Shown here piece by piece: positions 54,041 through 63,893 of a stretch of 64,000 nt of DNA. The translations under genes were made by a program, and so were the position numbers. The notes beneath the pieces were generated by a model that did not search any database, had not been told where the DNA came from, and saw nothing but the letters and a program-made list of their open reading frames with translations. Every line of letters begins with the position of its first letter. Position 1 is the stretch's first letter. Source of the DNA: Neisseria subflava (GTDB lineage: Bacteria > Pseudomonadota > Gammaproteobacteria > Burkholderiales > Neisseriaceae). The stretch covers positions 558,001-622,000 of the forward strand of contig NZ_CP073115.1 in NCBI RefSeq assembly GCF_024205705.1, given 5' to 3'.

Positions 54041-55234
54041 ATGTTCTTCAAGCATATCGAAGCTGCTCCTGCTGATCCGATTTTAGGTTTGGGCGAGGCG
54101 TTTAAAGCTGAAACTCGTCCGGAGAAAGTCAATCTCGGTATCGGCGTGTACAAAGACGCATCCGGCGCAACGCCTATTGTCAAAGCCGTCAAAGAGGCTG
54201 AAAAACGCCTGTTGGAAAGCGAAACAACTAAAAATTACCTGACCATCGACGGCGTTGCCGACTACAACGAACAAACCCAAATTCTGCTGTTTGGCAAAGA
54301 CCACGAAATCATCGCAAGCCGTCGCGCCAAAACAGCGCAAAGCCTTGGCGGTACAGGCGCATTGCGTATTGCGGCCGAGTTTGCCAAACGTCAGTTGAAC
54401 GCGCAAACCATCTGGATTTCCAATCCGACTTGGCCTAACCACAATGCCATCGCCAAAGCGGTCGGTATCCAAGATAAACCTTATCGTTACTATGATGCCG
54501 CCAAACACGGTTTGGATTGGGACGGTATGATTGAAGACTTGAGCCAAGCGCAAAAAGGCGACATCGTCCTGCTGCACGGCTGCTGCCACAATCCTACCGG
54601 CATCGACCCTACGCCCGAACAATGGGAAACTTTGGCAAAACTTTCTGCCGAAAAAGGCTGGTTGCCACTGTTTGACTTTGCCTACCAAGGCTTTGGCAAT
54701 GGTTTGGAAGAAGATGCCTACGGCTTGCGCGTGTTCTTGAAACACAATACAGAATTGCTGATTGCCAGTTCTTATTCTAAAAACTTCGGTATGTACAACG
54801 AGCGCGTTGGCGCGTTCACTTTGGTGGCCGAAGATGAAGAAACTGCGGCCCGCGCCCACAGCCAAGTCAAAACCATCATCCGTACCTTGTATTCCAACCC
54901 GGCTTCACATGGTGCGAACACCATTGCGCTGGTGTTGAAAAATGATGATTTAAAAGCGCAATGGATTGCCGAACTCGATGAAATGCGTGGTCGCATCAAA
55001 GCCATGCGCCAAAAATTTGTTGAGTTGCTCAAAGCCAAAGGTGCAACCCAAGACTTTGATTTCATTATCGAACAAAACGGTATGTTCTCTTTCAGCGGTC
55101 TGACTCCCGAACAAGTTGACCGTTTGAAAAACGAGTTTGCCATTTATGCTGTCCGCTCCGGCCGCATTAATGTTGCAGGTATTACCGATGACAACATCGA
55201 CTACCTGTGCGAAAGCATTGTGAAAGTCTTGTAA
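54041..55234 (+). CDS. aspC: Aspartate/aromatic aminotransferase (AspC-like)
   Basis: 397 residues from ATG 54041 (the frame is open to 53774 inside gph, without support). Class I aminotransferase, PLP lysine 247 in S-S-Y-S-K-N, C-C-H-N-P-T-G and D-F-A-Y-Q-G-F-G. It transaminates aspartate and possibly aromatic amino acids. It is the same length and motif set as the tyrB-like gene 7.7 kb upstream but clearly diverged from it. Confidence 0.88.
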   Translation: MFFKHIEAAPADPILGLGEAFKAETRPEKVNLGIGVYKDASGATPIVKAVKEAEKRLLESETTKNYLTIDGVADYNEQTQILLFGKDHEIIASRRAKTAQSLGGTGALRIAAEFAKRQLNAQTIWISNPTWPNHNAIAKAVGIQDKPYRYYDAAKHGLDWDGMIEDLSQAQKGDIVLLHGCCHNPTGIDPTPEQWETLAKLSAEKGWLPLFDFAYQGFGNGLEEDAYGLRVFLKHNTELLIASSYSKNFGMYNERVGAFTLVAEDEETAARAHSQVKTIIRTLYSNPASHGANTIALVLKNDDLKAQWIAELDEMRGRIKAMRQKFVELLKAKGATQDFDFIIEQNGMFSFSGLTPEQVDRLKNEFAIYAVRSGRINVAGITDDNIDYLCESIVKVL

Positions 55235-55250
55235 TTGTCGAATTAAAAGC

Positions 55251-55282
55251 AAAGGCCGTCTGAATCATTCAGACGGCCTTTA
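55251..55282. terminator. Uptake-sequence terminator aspC/yqaA
   Basis: AAAGGCCGTCTGAAT/ATTCAGACGGCCTTT between convergent genes, with T-rich DNA after. Confidence 0.85.
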
Positions 55283-55299
55283 TTTTTGACTGTCGAAGC

Positions 55300-55713
55300 T
55301 TATCCGGCAACTATGTTCATTCCCCAATAAATCATGGCATAGCGCAGCAGTTTGCCTGTAATCAGAATGATGGCGCAATGCAAAGCATTGAGCTTGAGCC
55401 AGCCTGCGGCAAGGGGGAGTGCATCGCCGATAATCGGCAACCATGCGAACAATAGCGGCCAAATCCCCCATCTTTGTATACGCGCCAATACTTTTTCAGA
55501 CGGCCTTTTCTTGGCCGGAAACATTCTGCCCATGTAATACGAAACCATACTGCCCAAGCCATTCGCCAAACCGGCACACAAACATGCGCCGAGGGCATGT
55601 TGCGGATATTGGTACACAAATGCGGCGTATGCCGCCTCGGATGTACCCGGAAGTAGTGTGGCTGAAGTGAAGGCAGAAGCAATCAGGGCAAGGTAAGCGT
55701 AAAGAGGGGGCAT
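55300..55713 (-). CDS. YqaA-like inner membrane protein (DedA/VTT type)
   Basis: 137 residues. L-L-P-G-T-S-E-A near residue 21 and W-L-P-I-I-G-D-A near 92 are the paired helical motifs of the VTT/YqaA family, with about four membrane segments. The exact role is unknown; family members affect membrane lipid flipping. An uptake sequence near 55496 is read as K-R-P-S-E-K in the loop between helices. Confidence 0.85.
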   Translation of the reverse strand: MPPLYAYLALIASAFTSATLLPGTSEAAYAAFVYQYPQHALGACLCAGLANGLGSMVSYYMGRMFPAKKRPSEKVLARIQRWGIWPLLFAWLPIIGDALPLAAGWLKLNALHCAIILITGKLLRYAMIYWGMNIVAG

Positions 55714-55987
55714 GTTTTGAGTTGCATCAAGTGATATTGTAAAAAAGAAATAATAGGTTTAATAAGAGGATTATGCCTTTATTTTTTAATCTAATAAAAG
55801 ATAAATCCAATATTATTGAAATTTTTAAAATTAAACAACTGAAGGATAATGTAGTCGGCTGTTAGAAAATAGTTTTCAAAGTGACGGATTATCAGTATGA
55901 TACGGGCGGCTGTTAATGGGTGTTAAGTTTAATGAACTGATTTAAGCTCATTTTTCCAGCAAATCTTAACAAAACGAAAGGCAAATC

Positions 55988-57210
55988 ATGTCTGCGCATT
56001 CACAACAAAATCATACTCCTGCACTGGTTGTCCTAACCACACTCTTTTTCATGATGGGTTTCATTACCTGCATGAACGATATTTTGATTCCGCATTTGAA
56101 AGATATTTTCGACCTAACTTATGTTCAGGCGATGCTGATTCAATTCTGTTTCTTTACCGCTTATGCGATTATGTCGATTCCGATGGGCTATTTGGTCGGC
56201 AAAATCGGCTATAAAAACGGCGTGATTAGCGGCTTCGTATTGACCGCCATCGGCTGTCTGCTCTTCTATCCTGCAGCCGGTAGTCATTCTTATGCAACTT
56301 TTTGGGTGCATTGTTTATTTTGGCTTCAGGTGTAACCCTGTTGCAAGTAGCGGGTAACCCTTATGTGACTTTGCTGTCCAAACCGGGTAAAGAATCTGCA
56401 ACACTGACTTTGGTTCAGGCATTTAACTCTTTGGGTACGACCATTGCTCCGCAAATCGGCGCATTCCTGATTTTGGCTGATGCAACACAAACTGTCAGCA
56501 AAGCCGAGCAAATTTCTTCCGTTCAAATTCCGTATTTAGGGTTGGCCGGTTTACTTATTATTTTGGCTGTGTGTGTCAAAATGATTCGTTTGCCTGATGC
56601 GCGTAAAATTGCTGAAGAAGAGAGCGAACATAACCATGATGGCAAACACAGTGTTTGGCAATACCGTCATTTGGTTTTTGGTGCGGCCGGTATTTTCTGT
56701 TATGTCGGTGCCGAAGTATCTATCGGTTCTTTGTTGGTCAGCGTGTTGGGTTACCTGAAAGGTTTGGACCACGCATCTGCCGCAAAATATCTGTCGTTCT
56801 ACTGGGGCGGTGCAATGGTCGGCCGTTTCTTAGGCTCTGCCATCATGGCGAAAATTGCGCCTAACCGCTATTTGGCATTTAACGCTACTGCTGCTGTTGT
56901 CTTGTTGGGTGTTGCTATGTTGGCAGGTAAAGCCAGTGCGGATATTGCGATGTGGGCATTGTTGGCCATCGGCTTCTTCAACTCCATCATGTTCCCGACC
57001 ATTTTCTCTTTGGCAACCAAAGGCTTGGGCCGATTCACCAGCAGCGCTTCTGGCGTATTGTGTACTGCGATTGTCGGCGGTGCGATTGTGCCTGTGGTAC
57101 AAGGTTGGGTAGCGGATACTCAAGGTCTGATGATTTCTTTCGTTGTATCAGCGATTTGTTACGTATACATCGTCTTCTTTGCTATAAAAGGCTACAAAGC
57201 TGACGAATAA
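55988..57210 (+). pseudogene. gluP: Sugar MFS transporter (GluP/FucP-like), frameshifted
   Basis: The first part (55988 to 56335) reads as an MFS start with I-L-I-P-H-L-K-D and ends early after S-Y-A-T-F; the second frame resumes at 56302 with L-G-A-L-F-I-L-A-S-G and continues to 57210. The join is at a T5 run (56299-56303); adding one T makes a 407-codon frame (the span is 1223 bases, one short of a multiple of three). The product would be a 12-helix glucose/galactose symporter of the FucP type. Either the gene is broken, or the base is a sequencing or assembly loss. Confidence 0.85.
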
Positions 57211-57221
57211 TTCATCATGAT

Positions 57222-57263
57222 AAAAGGCTGTCTGAAACCTTATGGGATTTCAGACGGCCTTTT
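57222..57263 (+). terminator. Uptake-sequence terminator after the MFS pseudogene
   Basis: AAAAGGCTGTCTGAAA/TTTCAGACGGCCTTTT; the left core has a C-to-T change that keeps pairing by G-T wobble. T-run follows. Confidence 0.8.
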
Positions 57264-57302
57264 TACTTTGTGGCATAATGATTTAAATGACAGGAGGAAA
57301 AA

Positions 57303-57926
57303 ATGGCCAAAATCATTTTGCTGCATGGCTTGCACATGCATTCGTGGGTCATGAGACCGCTGGCGTATTTGCTGGAACAAGAAGGTTTTGAAGTTGCTCT
57401 GTTCGATTATTACAGTGTTTTGCATTCGATGAACCGACATATTGAAGATTTGGCCCGATGGATTGATGAGAACCATGCTGATGAAACGCTGCACTTTGTC
57501 GGCCATAGTTTGGGCGGTTTGGTTTTACGCAATTTTGCGGCGGCATATCCGGATAAAGTCAGCGGCCGTATCGTTACCATGGGTACGCCGCACCAAGGCA
57601 GCCGTGCCGCGCAACGCGTGCTCAATTTAGGTTTGCAAAAGCCGGTATTGGGCGGCTCTTACAAAGGGGCGTTGGACGGCAGTATGCCTGAATTGCCCGT
57701 AAGTGTTGAGCTGGGCAGTATTGCCGGTAACAAACCGTATGGACTGGGCCGTGTTTTAGGTTTGCACGGCGAACATGATGGTACGGTCTTGGTCAGCGAA
57801 ACGCATTGTCCGAATATGCGCGATCATGTCGTTTTGCCGGTCAGCCATAGCGGTATGCTGTTCAACCGCAAAACTGCCGGGCAGGTGGTGGCATTTTTGC
57901 ATGATGGATATTTTAAAAAGCAATAA
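57303..57926 (+). CDS. Alpha/beta hydrolase, lipase-like
   Basis: 207 residues. The nucleophile elbow G-H-S-L-G-G has Ser69; T-P-H-Q-G-S follows as in lipase/esterase PGAP-like folds; acid and base are probably Asp in G-E-H-D-G-T and His in V-S-H-S-G. No signal peptide, so it is cytoplasmic. Substrate unknown. A GGAGG ribosome site lies directly before the ATG. Confidence 0.82.
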   Translation: MAKIILLHGLHMHSWVMRPLAYLLEQEGFEVALFDYYSVLHSMNRHIEDLARWIDENHADETLHFVGHSLGGLVLRNFAAAYPDKVSGRIVTMGTPHQGSRAAQRVLNLGLQKPVLGGSYKGALDGSMPELPVSVELGSIAGNKPYGLGRVLGLHGEHDGTVLVSETHCPNMRDHVVLPVSHSGMLFNRKTAGQVVAFLHDGYFKKQ

Positions 57927-58029
57927 AAACACCATTTATTCTGATTAAAAAATATTTTATTCTAAATAATTCGTTTATTTTAAAGAAAATGGCAAGGATT
58001 TGTGAGCGTTGTTTTCGTAAAATAATCAG

Positions 58030-58063
58030 CAGGCCGTCTGAAACCGGTTTTTCAGACGGCCTG
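58030..58063. terminator. Inverted uptake sequences between hydrolase and nhaC-like gene
   Basis: CAGGCCGTCTGAAA/TTTCAGACGGCCTG with a small loop. Confidence 0.75.
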
Positions 58064-58107
58064 TTATGCTAAAATCTGTTAAATACTTATTAAAAAGGCA
58101 AAGAACA

Positions 58108-59487
58108 ATGTTTGCTTTCAAATCCTTACTCAATATGCCGCGTTTCGAGGCCATTGCGGTGGCCTTGGCTTTGGTGGCGGCAATGGGTTATACGATTATT
58201 TCGCTTGAATGGCTGCCGCATATGTCGATTGTGACGGCGATCGTGGTCTTGCTTTTGTACGGTTTGATGCGCGGCTTGAAATATCAAGACATGCAAAACG
58301 GTATGATAGGCGCGGTCGGGCAGGGCATGGGCGCGATTTATCTGTTTTTCTTTATCGGCCTGATGGTCAGCGCGTTGATGATGAGCGGTGCGATTCCGAC
58401 GCTGATGTATTACGGTTTCGGATTGATTTCCCCGACTTATTTTTATTTTTCGGCGTTTGCGCTTTGCTCGGTCATCGGTATTTCCATCGGCAGTAGTTTG
58501 ACGACTTGTGCAACTGTCGGCGTGGCCTTTATGGGGATGGCGGCTGCGTTTCATGCCGATATGGCGATGACGGCAGGTGCGATTGTGTCGGGTGCGTTCT
58601 TCGGCGATAAAATGTCGCCGCTTTCCGATACGACCGGTATTTCCGCTTCGATTGTCGGCATTGATTTGTTCGAGCACATCAAAAACATGATGTACACCAC
58701 TGTGCCTGCGTGGTTGATCAGTGCGGCGTTGATGTTGTGGCTCTTGCCCAATGTGGCCGCACATGACATGAACAGCGTCGAGGCTTTCCGCGCGCAATTG
58801 GAAGCAACCGGTTTGGTGCATGCTTATTCATTGATTCCGTTTGCTTTATTGGTTATCCTCGCCCTGATGCGCGTCAATGCCATTGTGGCCATGCTGTTTA
58901 CCGTTGTGGTGGCACTGATTGTGACTTATTTCCACAGTACGCCTGATTTGAAACAGCTGGGCGCGTGGTTTTACAGCGGATACAAACTCGAAGGCGAAGC
59001 ATTCAAAGACATTGCCCGCTTGATTTCGCGCGGCGGCTTGGAAAGCATGTTCTTTACGCAAACCATCGTGATACTCGGCATGAGCTTGGGCGGCCTGTTG
59101 TTCAGCATTGGTGTGATTCCGTCTTTGCTGGAGGCCATTCGTGCGTTCCTGACCAATGCCGGACGCGCTACTTTCAGCGTGGCCATGACATCGGTCGGCG
59201 TCAACTTCCTGATTGGCGAACAATATTTGAGTATTCTGCTTTCCGGCGAAACCTTTAAGCCGGTTTATGACAAACTCGGCCTGCATTCGCGCAACCTTGC
59301 CCGTACGCTGGAAGATGCGGGTACGGTCATCAACCCGTTGGTGCCTTGGAGCGTCTGCGGCGTATTCATCAGCCATGCCTTGGGCGTGCCTGTTTGGGAA
59401 TACCTGCCTTACGCCTTCTTCTGCTACTTGAGCTTGGCTCTGACGCTGGTGTTTGGCTGGACAGGGCTGACTTTGAGTAAAAAATAA
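58108..59487 (+). CDS. nhaC: NhaC-family Na+/H+ antiporter, second type
   Basis: 459 residues from ATG 58108; an upstream in-frame ATG at 58066 overlaps the hairpin and is rejected. About twelve hydrophobic segments. The NhaC loops S-S-L-T-T-C-A-T and G-D-K-M-S-P-L-S-D-T are present. It is distinct from the 506-residue NhaC-like protein at 6179-7699; both contain an S-P-x-S-D-T core. Role: sodium/proton exchange, inferred from family. Confidence 0.88.
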   Translation: MFAFKSLLNMPRFEAIAVALALVAAMGYTIISLEWLPHMSIVTAIVVLLLYGLMRGLKYQDMQNGMIGAVGQGMGAIYLFFFIGLMVSALMMSGAIPTLMYYGFGLISPTYFYFSAFALCSVIGISIGSSLTTCATVGVAFMGMAAAFHADMAMTAGAIVSGAFFGDKMSPLSDTTGISASIVGIDLFEHIKNMMYTTVPAWLISAALMLWLLPNVAAHDMNSVEAFRAQLEATGLVHAYSLIPFALLVILALMRVNAIVAMLFTVVVALIVTYFHSTPDLKQLGAWFYSGYKLEGEAFKDIARLISRGGLESMFFTQTIVILGMSLGGLLFSIGVIPSLLEAIRAFLTNAGRATFSVAMTSVGVNFLIGEQYLSILLSGETFKPVYDKLGLHSRNLARTLEDAGTVINPLVPWSVCGVFISHALGVPVWEYLPYAFFCYLSLALTLVFGWTGLTLSKK

Positions 59488-59507
59488 ACAGTAGGCTGTT
59501 TGATCAT

Positions 59508-59538
59508 CAGGCCGTCTGAATGCGTTTCAGACGGCCTG
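59508..59538 (+). terminator. Uptake-sequence terminator after nhaC
   Basis: CAGGCCGTCTGAA/TTCAGACGGCCTG, 5-base loop. Confidence 0.8.
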
Positions 59539-59598
59539 CTTTGTTTGAAGCAGCCCCATCGGATATAATTGCCGCGCCATATAAAAACAATTCCAACC

Positions 59599-60228
59599 AT
59601 GAACAAACAAATCCGCCAAGAAATTTTCGAGCGTTTCCGCGCTGCCAATCCGCATCCGACTACCGAGTTGAATTTCAGCTCGCCGTTTGAGCTGCTTATT
59701 GCTGTTTTATTGTCTGCACAAGCGACTGATGTCGGTGTGAACAAAGCGACTGCCAAGCTCTTTCCCGTTGCCAATACGCCGCAAGCCATGTTGGATTTGG
59801 GGCTGGACGGTGTGATGGAATACACCAAAACCATAGGCCTTTACAAAACCAAATCCAAACACATCATGCAGACTTGCCGTATTTTGCTGGAAAAATACAA
59901 TGGCGAAGTGCCTGCCGACCGAGAGGCTTTGGAATCTTTGCCCGGTGTTGGCCGTAAAACAGCCAATGTGGTGTTGAATACTGCATTCGGGCAACCTGTT
60001 ATGGCGGTCGATACCCATATTTTCCGTGTGGCCAACCGCACCAAAATCGCGCCGGGCAAGGATGTGCGTGAAGTTGAAGACAAGCTGATGCGCTTTATTC
60101 CCAAAGAATTTTTGATGGATGCTCATCATTGGTTGATTTTGCACGGCCGCTATACGTGTAAGGCTTTGAAGCCGCAATGCAGCACATGTTTGATTAACGA
60201 TTTGTGCGAATATCCGGCAAAAATGTAA
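59599..60228 (+). CDS. nth: Endonuclease III
   Basis: 209 residues from ATG 59599 (a start at 59569 adds ten residues). Catalytic Lys120 lies in the helix-hairpin-helix L-P-G-V-G-R-K, with Asp138 in V-D-T-H. The [4Fe-4S] cluster cysteines are C187, C194, C197 and C203. These numbers are identical to E. coli Nth. It removes oxidised pyrimidines in base excision repair. Confidence 0.97.
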   Translation: MNKQIRQEIFERFRAANPHPTTELNFSSPFELLIAVLLSAQATDVGVNKATAKLFPVANTPQAMLDLGLDGVMEYTKTIGLYKTKSKHIMQTCRILLEKYNGEVPADREALESLPGVGRKTANVVLNTAFGQPVMAVDTHIFRVANRTKIAPGKDVREVEDKLMRFIPKEFLMDAHHWLILHGRYTCKALKPQCSTCLINDLCEYPAKM

Positions 60229-60242
60229 ATAAAAAACATAAA

Positions 60243-60271
60243 AAAGGCCGTCTGAATTTCAGACGGCCTTT
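60243..60271. terminator. Uptake-sequence terminator nth/putA
   Basis: AAAGGCCGTCTGAA/TTCAGACGGCCTTT with one central base, between convergent genes. Confidence 0.8.
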
Positions 60272-60284
60272 GATTTGGCTACGA

Positions 60285-63200
60285 TTAGTCGGCAACTGCC
60301 ATCAGGCTGGCGTTACCACCGGCAGCGGTAGTATTGATACTGCAAGAAATTTCTTCAAATACTTGCAAGATGTCCAGGCCTTGTTCGGAAGGCAGAATGC
60401 GGATGAGCGCACCGTCGCGGCCGGCCAACTCTTGTTTGCGCTCCCTGCTCAAAGGCTCGATAGCGGCAACATGGCTGATGCCTGCGTTTTCAGGTTTGCT
60501 GTTTACTTGCAACAAACCGTCCAAATCGGCTGAGTAGGAAGCCAACGGGCTGTTAGGCTCAACAACGGTTTGGATGCCTGCGGCTGCCAGCTCGGTCAGG
60601 GCAGAGAAGGCTTGCAGCAGATTGCCACCATGTACCCAAACACGTTTTGGAGAGCGCCAGCTCAATGAGTTGCGTTCGCCGGTCGGACCGACCAATACGG
60701 TTTCGGCTTTGCGCAGGGTACGGACGCGTGCGTGACCCAAAGCTGCGGCTGCGGCTTTTTTCTCTTCTGCGTTAAACGGCAGCTTGTGAACCAGAGTTTC
60801 CAAACGTTTGAGTGCGTCTTCGTCTGCTTGGCCGATTCGGCTGAGGGTTGGGGCAACCCATTCAGGAGTACGAACCAGGCGTTGCAGATAGAATGAACCG
60901 CCTGCTTTTGGACCGGTACCGGACAAGCCGTGACCGCCGAAAGGTTGTACGCCGACAACAGCACCAACGATGTTGCGGTTAACGTAGATGTTACCGGCTT
61001 CGATGCGGTCGCGGATATGGTCGACAGTGCCTTCGATACGGCTGTGTACACCGCTGGTCAGAGCATAGCCTTTGGCGTTGATTTGGTCGATGAGTTGATC
61101 CAATTCACTGGCACGGTAGCGGACAACGTGCAATACAGGACCGAACACTTCGCGTTGCAACTCGTTCAAGTTATTCAATTCAAACAGGATTGGTCGAACA
61201 AAAGTAGAGTTGTTGCTATCAACGTCGGCAGCAGTTTTGACTTCGTGGTAAGCCTTCGCTACGCCTTTCATTCGGTTGATGTGGGCCAACAGGTTTTGTT
61301 GGGCTTCAGCATCGATGACAGGGCCGATGTCTGTGGTCAGTTGGGTCGGTTTGCCGACAACCAATTCGTCCATTGCACCTTTGATGATGTTGATCATTTT
61401 ATCGGCAACATCTTCTTGAACACACAAGATACGCAGGGCGGAACAACGTTGGCCCGCGCTGTCGAAGGCAGAATTCAATACGTCGAGGCAGACTTGTTCC
61501 GGCAGGGCGGTAGAGTCCACGATCATCGCGTTTTGACCGCCGGTCTCGGCAATCAGGACAGGGCTGTCGTCGCGTTTGGACAGGGCTTTGTTGATCAGGC
61601 GCGCTACTTCGGTAGAACCGGTAAAGATCACGCCGCCGATGCGGGCATCGCCGGTCAGGGCAGAGCCGACATCGCCTGCGCCGAGTACGAGTTGCAGCGC
61701 AGAAGTCGGAATACCGGCTTGATGCATCAAGGAAACGGCGTAAGTAGCAATCAGGCTGGTTTGTTCGGCAGGTTTGGCGATAACAGTGTTACCGGCTGCC
61801 AATGCAGAAACCACTTCGCCGGTAAAGATGGCCAATGGGAAGTTCCATGGACTGATGGCAACGATTGCGCCAACGGCTTTGGCATCTTTAGGCAGGGTGT
61901 TCTCAGCTTCGTTGGCATAGTAGCGACAGAAGTCAACGGCTTCGCGTACTTCGGCAACGGCGTTGTTCAGGGTTTTACCAGCCTCGCGGACGGCCAGCAT
62001 CATCAATGCAGGCGTGTGTTGTTCCAACAAATCGGCAAAACGGCGCAGGCAGTCGGCGCGTTCTGAAGCAGGTTTGGCGCTCCACTCCGGCAGGGCGGCA
62101 ACGGCTGCACCAATAGCTTCTTGAGCCAATGCGGCATCGGCAAAGCTGACAGTACCGACAACATCGTTGTGGTCTGCAGGGTTGCGGACGGGTTGAGCTT
62201 CGCCCACGTTACGCGCTTCGCCATTGACGATAGAAGCGACGTGGAAGTCTTCGGAAGAAGCTTGGTTGAGTTTTTCTTGCAGGTTTTGCAATACGTTTTC
62301 GTTGCTGAAATCGACGCCTTGGGAGTTCAGACGGCCTTTGCCATACAAATCGCGCGGCAGAGGCAATGCCGGATGCAGGTGGATGCCTTGTTCGGCGATG
62401 GTGTCGAACGGGCTCTTAATCAGGCGGTCGATGCTGATGTTTTCGTCAACGATTTGGTTCACGAAAGAAGAGTTCGCACCGTTTTCCAACAGACGGCGTA
62501 CCAAGTAGGCAAGCAGGGTTTCGTGTGTGCCGACCGGGGCATACACGCGTACGCGGCGGCCTAAGTTTTGCGGGCCGACCACTTGGTCGTACAGGGTTTC
62601 GCCCATGCCGTGCAGACATTGGTGTTCAAAGTCTTTGCCTTTACCCATTTGGTAGATTGCGCCCAAAGTGTAGGCGTTGTGGGTGGCAAATTGTGGGAAC
62701 ACGGCATCTTGCGCATCCAAGAGTTTTCGTGCGCAGGCAAGGTAGGAGATGTCGGTGTGGACTTTACGGGTGTAAGTCGGATAGCCTTCCATGCCGTCTA
62801 CTTGAGCCCATTTCACTTCGCTGTCCCAGTATGCGCCTTTAACTAAACGGATCATCAGTTTTTGGTTGTTGCGGCGGGCCAGGTCGATCAGATAGTCGAT
62901 AACGAACGGACAACGTTTTTGGTAGGCCTGAACAACGAAACCGATACCTTTGTAGCCGGCCAAGTCGGGATCGGAAACCAAAGCTTCCATCAAGTCCAAA
63001 GACAATTCGAGACGGTTGGCTTCTTCGGCATCGATGTTGATACCGATATCGTATTTTTTACCCAAAAGGAACAATTCTTTCAGGCGCGGCAACAGTTCGC
63101 TCATCACGCGTTCGTGTTGGGCGCGTGAGTAGCGTGGGTGGATGGCGGAAAGTTTGACGGAGATACCGTTGCCTTCGTAAACACCTTGGCCTGCGGCATC

Positions 63201-63893
63201 TTTACCGATGGCATGAATGGCTTGAACGTAGTCGTTGTAGTAGCGGTTGGCATCTTCTTCGGTGTATGCGGCTTCACCCAACATATCGAAAGAGAAGCGG
63301 TAACCCATTTTCTCGCGCTCTTTACCGTTTTGCAGCGCTTCTTCAATGGTTTGGCCGGTTACGAACTGTTTGCCCAACAGGCGCATTGCGTAGTTCACAC
63401 CTTGACGGATCAGAGGCGCGCCACCCTTGCTGATCATGCGGCTCAGGGCAGAACCCATGTTTTTTTCAGAAGTGTTGGTGGTCAGTTTGCCGGTAATCAA
63501 CAGACCCCATGCAGCCGCGTTAACGAAGAGGGAAGGGCTGTTGTTCAAGTGGCTTTTCCAGTTGCCTTCGGAGATTTTATCGGCAATCAGGCGGTCGCGG
63601 GTGGCATTGTCCGGAATACGCAGCAGGGCTTCGGCCAGACACATCAGTGCAACACCTTCTTCACTGGAGAGAGAGAACTCGTGCATCAAGGCATCTACGC
63701 CGCTTGCTTTGGTGCGGCTGGAGCGGACTTGAGTAACCAAACGACGGGCAAGTTCGGAAGCGGCGTTGCGCTCTTCGTCGGTCATCTGTGCACGTTGCAA
63801 CATATCCTGAACGGCCTCGATTTCGTCGCGGCGGTAGGCATCAGTTACAGCTTGACGCAGAGGAGTTTGTGTTGGAAAAGCGAAGTTAAACAT
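60285..63893 (-). CDS. putA: Bifunctional proline/P5C dehydrogenase PutA
   Basis: 1202 residues, complete. An N-terminal helical arm and the FAD proline dehydrogenase barrel (about 100-480) are followed by the NAD aldehyde dehydrogenase domain (about 560-1010; G-Q-R-C-S catalytic loop and A-E-T-G-G-Q-N) and a C-terminal domain. It oxidises proline to glutamate. It lacks the ribbon-helix-helix DNA-binding start of E. coli PutA (1320 residues), so it should not repress its own gene. TTTGGAGAAC precedes the ATG. An uptake sequence near 62327 is read as G-R-L-N. Confidence 0.96.
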   Translation of the reverse strand: MFNFAFPTQTPLRQAVTDAYRRDEIEAVQDMLQRAQMTDEERNAASELARRLVTQVRSSRTKASGVDALMHEFSLSSEEGVALMCLAEALLRIPDNATRDRLIADKISEGNWKSHLNNSPSLFVNAAAWGLLITGKLTTNTSEKNMGSALSRMISKGGAPLIRQGVNYAMRLLGKQFVTGQTIEEALQNGKEREKMGYRFSFDMLGEAAYTEEDANRYYNDYVQAIHAIGKDAAGQGVYEGNGISVKLSAIHPRYSRAQHERVMSELLPRLKELFLLGKKYDIGINIDAEEANRLELSLDLMEALVSDPDLAGYKGIGFVVQAYQKRCPFVIDYLIDLARRNNQKLMIRLVKGAYWDSEVKWAQVDGMEGYPTYTRKVHTDISYLACARKLLDAQDAVFPQFATHNAYTLGAIYQMGKGKDFEHQCLHGMGETLYDQVVGPQNLGRRVRVYAPVGTHETLLAYLVRRLLENGANSSFVNQIVDENISIDRLIKSPFDTIAEQGIHLHPALPLPRDLYGKGRLNSQGVDFSNENVLQNLQEKLNQASSEDFHVASIVNGEARNVGEAQPVRNPADHNDVVGTVSFADAALAQEAIGAAVAALPEWSAKPASERADCLRRFADLLEQHTPALMMLAVREAGKTLNNAVAEVREAVDFCRYYANEAENTLPKDAKAVGAIVAISPWNFPLAIFTGEVVSALAAGNTVIAKPAEQTSLIATYAVSLMHQAGIPTSALQLVLGAGDVGSALTGDARIGGVIFTGSTEVARLINKALSKRDDSPVLIAETGGQNAMIVDSTALPEQVCLDVLNSAFDSAGQRCSALRILCVQEDVADKMINIIKGAMDELVVGKPTQLTTDIGPVIDAEAQQNLLAHINRMKGVAKAYHEVKTAADVDSNNSTFVRPILFELNNLNELQREVFGPVLHVVRYRASELDQLIDQINAKGYALTSGVHSRIEGTVDHIRDRIEAGNIYVNRNIVGAVVGVQPFGGHGLSGTGPKAGGSFYLQRLVRTPEWVAPTLSRIGQADEDALKRLETLVHKLPFNAEEKKAAAAALGHARVRTLRKAETVLVGPTGERNSLSWRSPKRVWVHGGNLLQAFSALTELAAAGIQTVVEPNSPLASYSADLDGLLQVNSKPENAGISHVAAIEPLSRERKQELAGRDGALIRILPSEQGLDILQVFEEISCSINTTAAGGNASLMAVAD

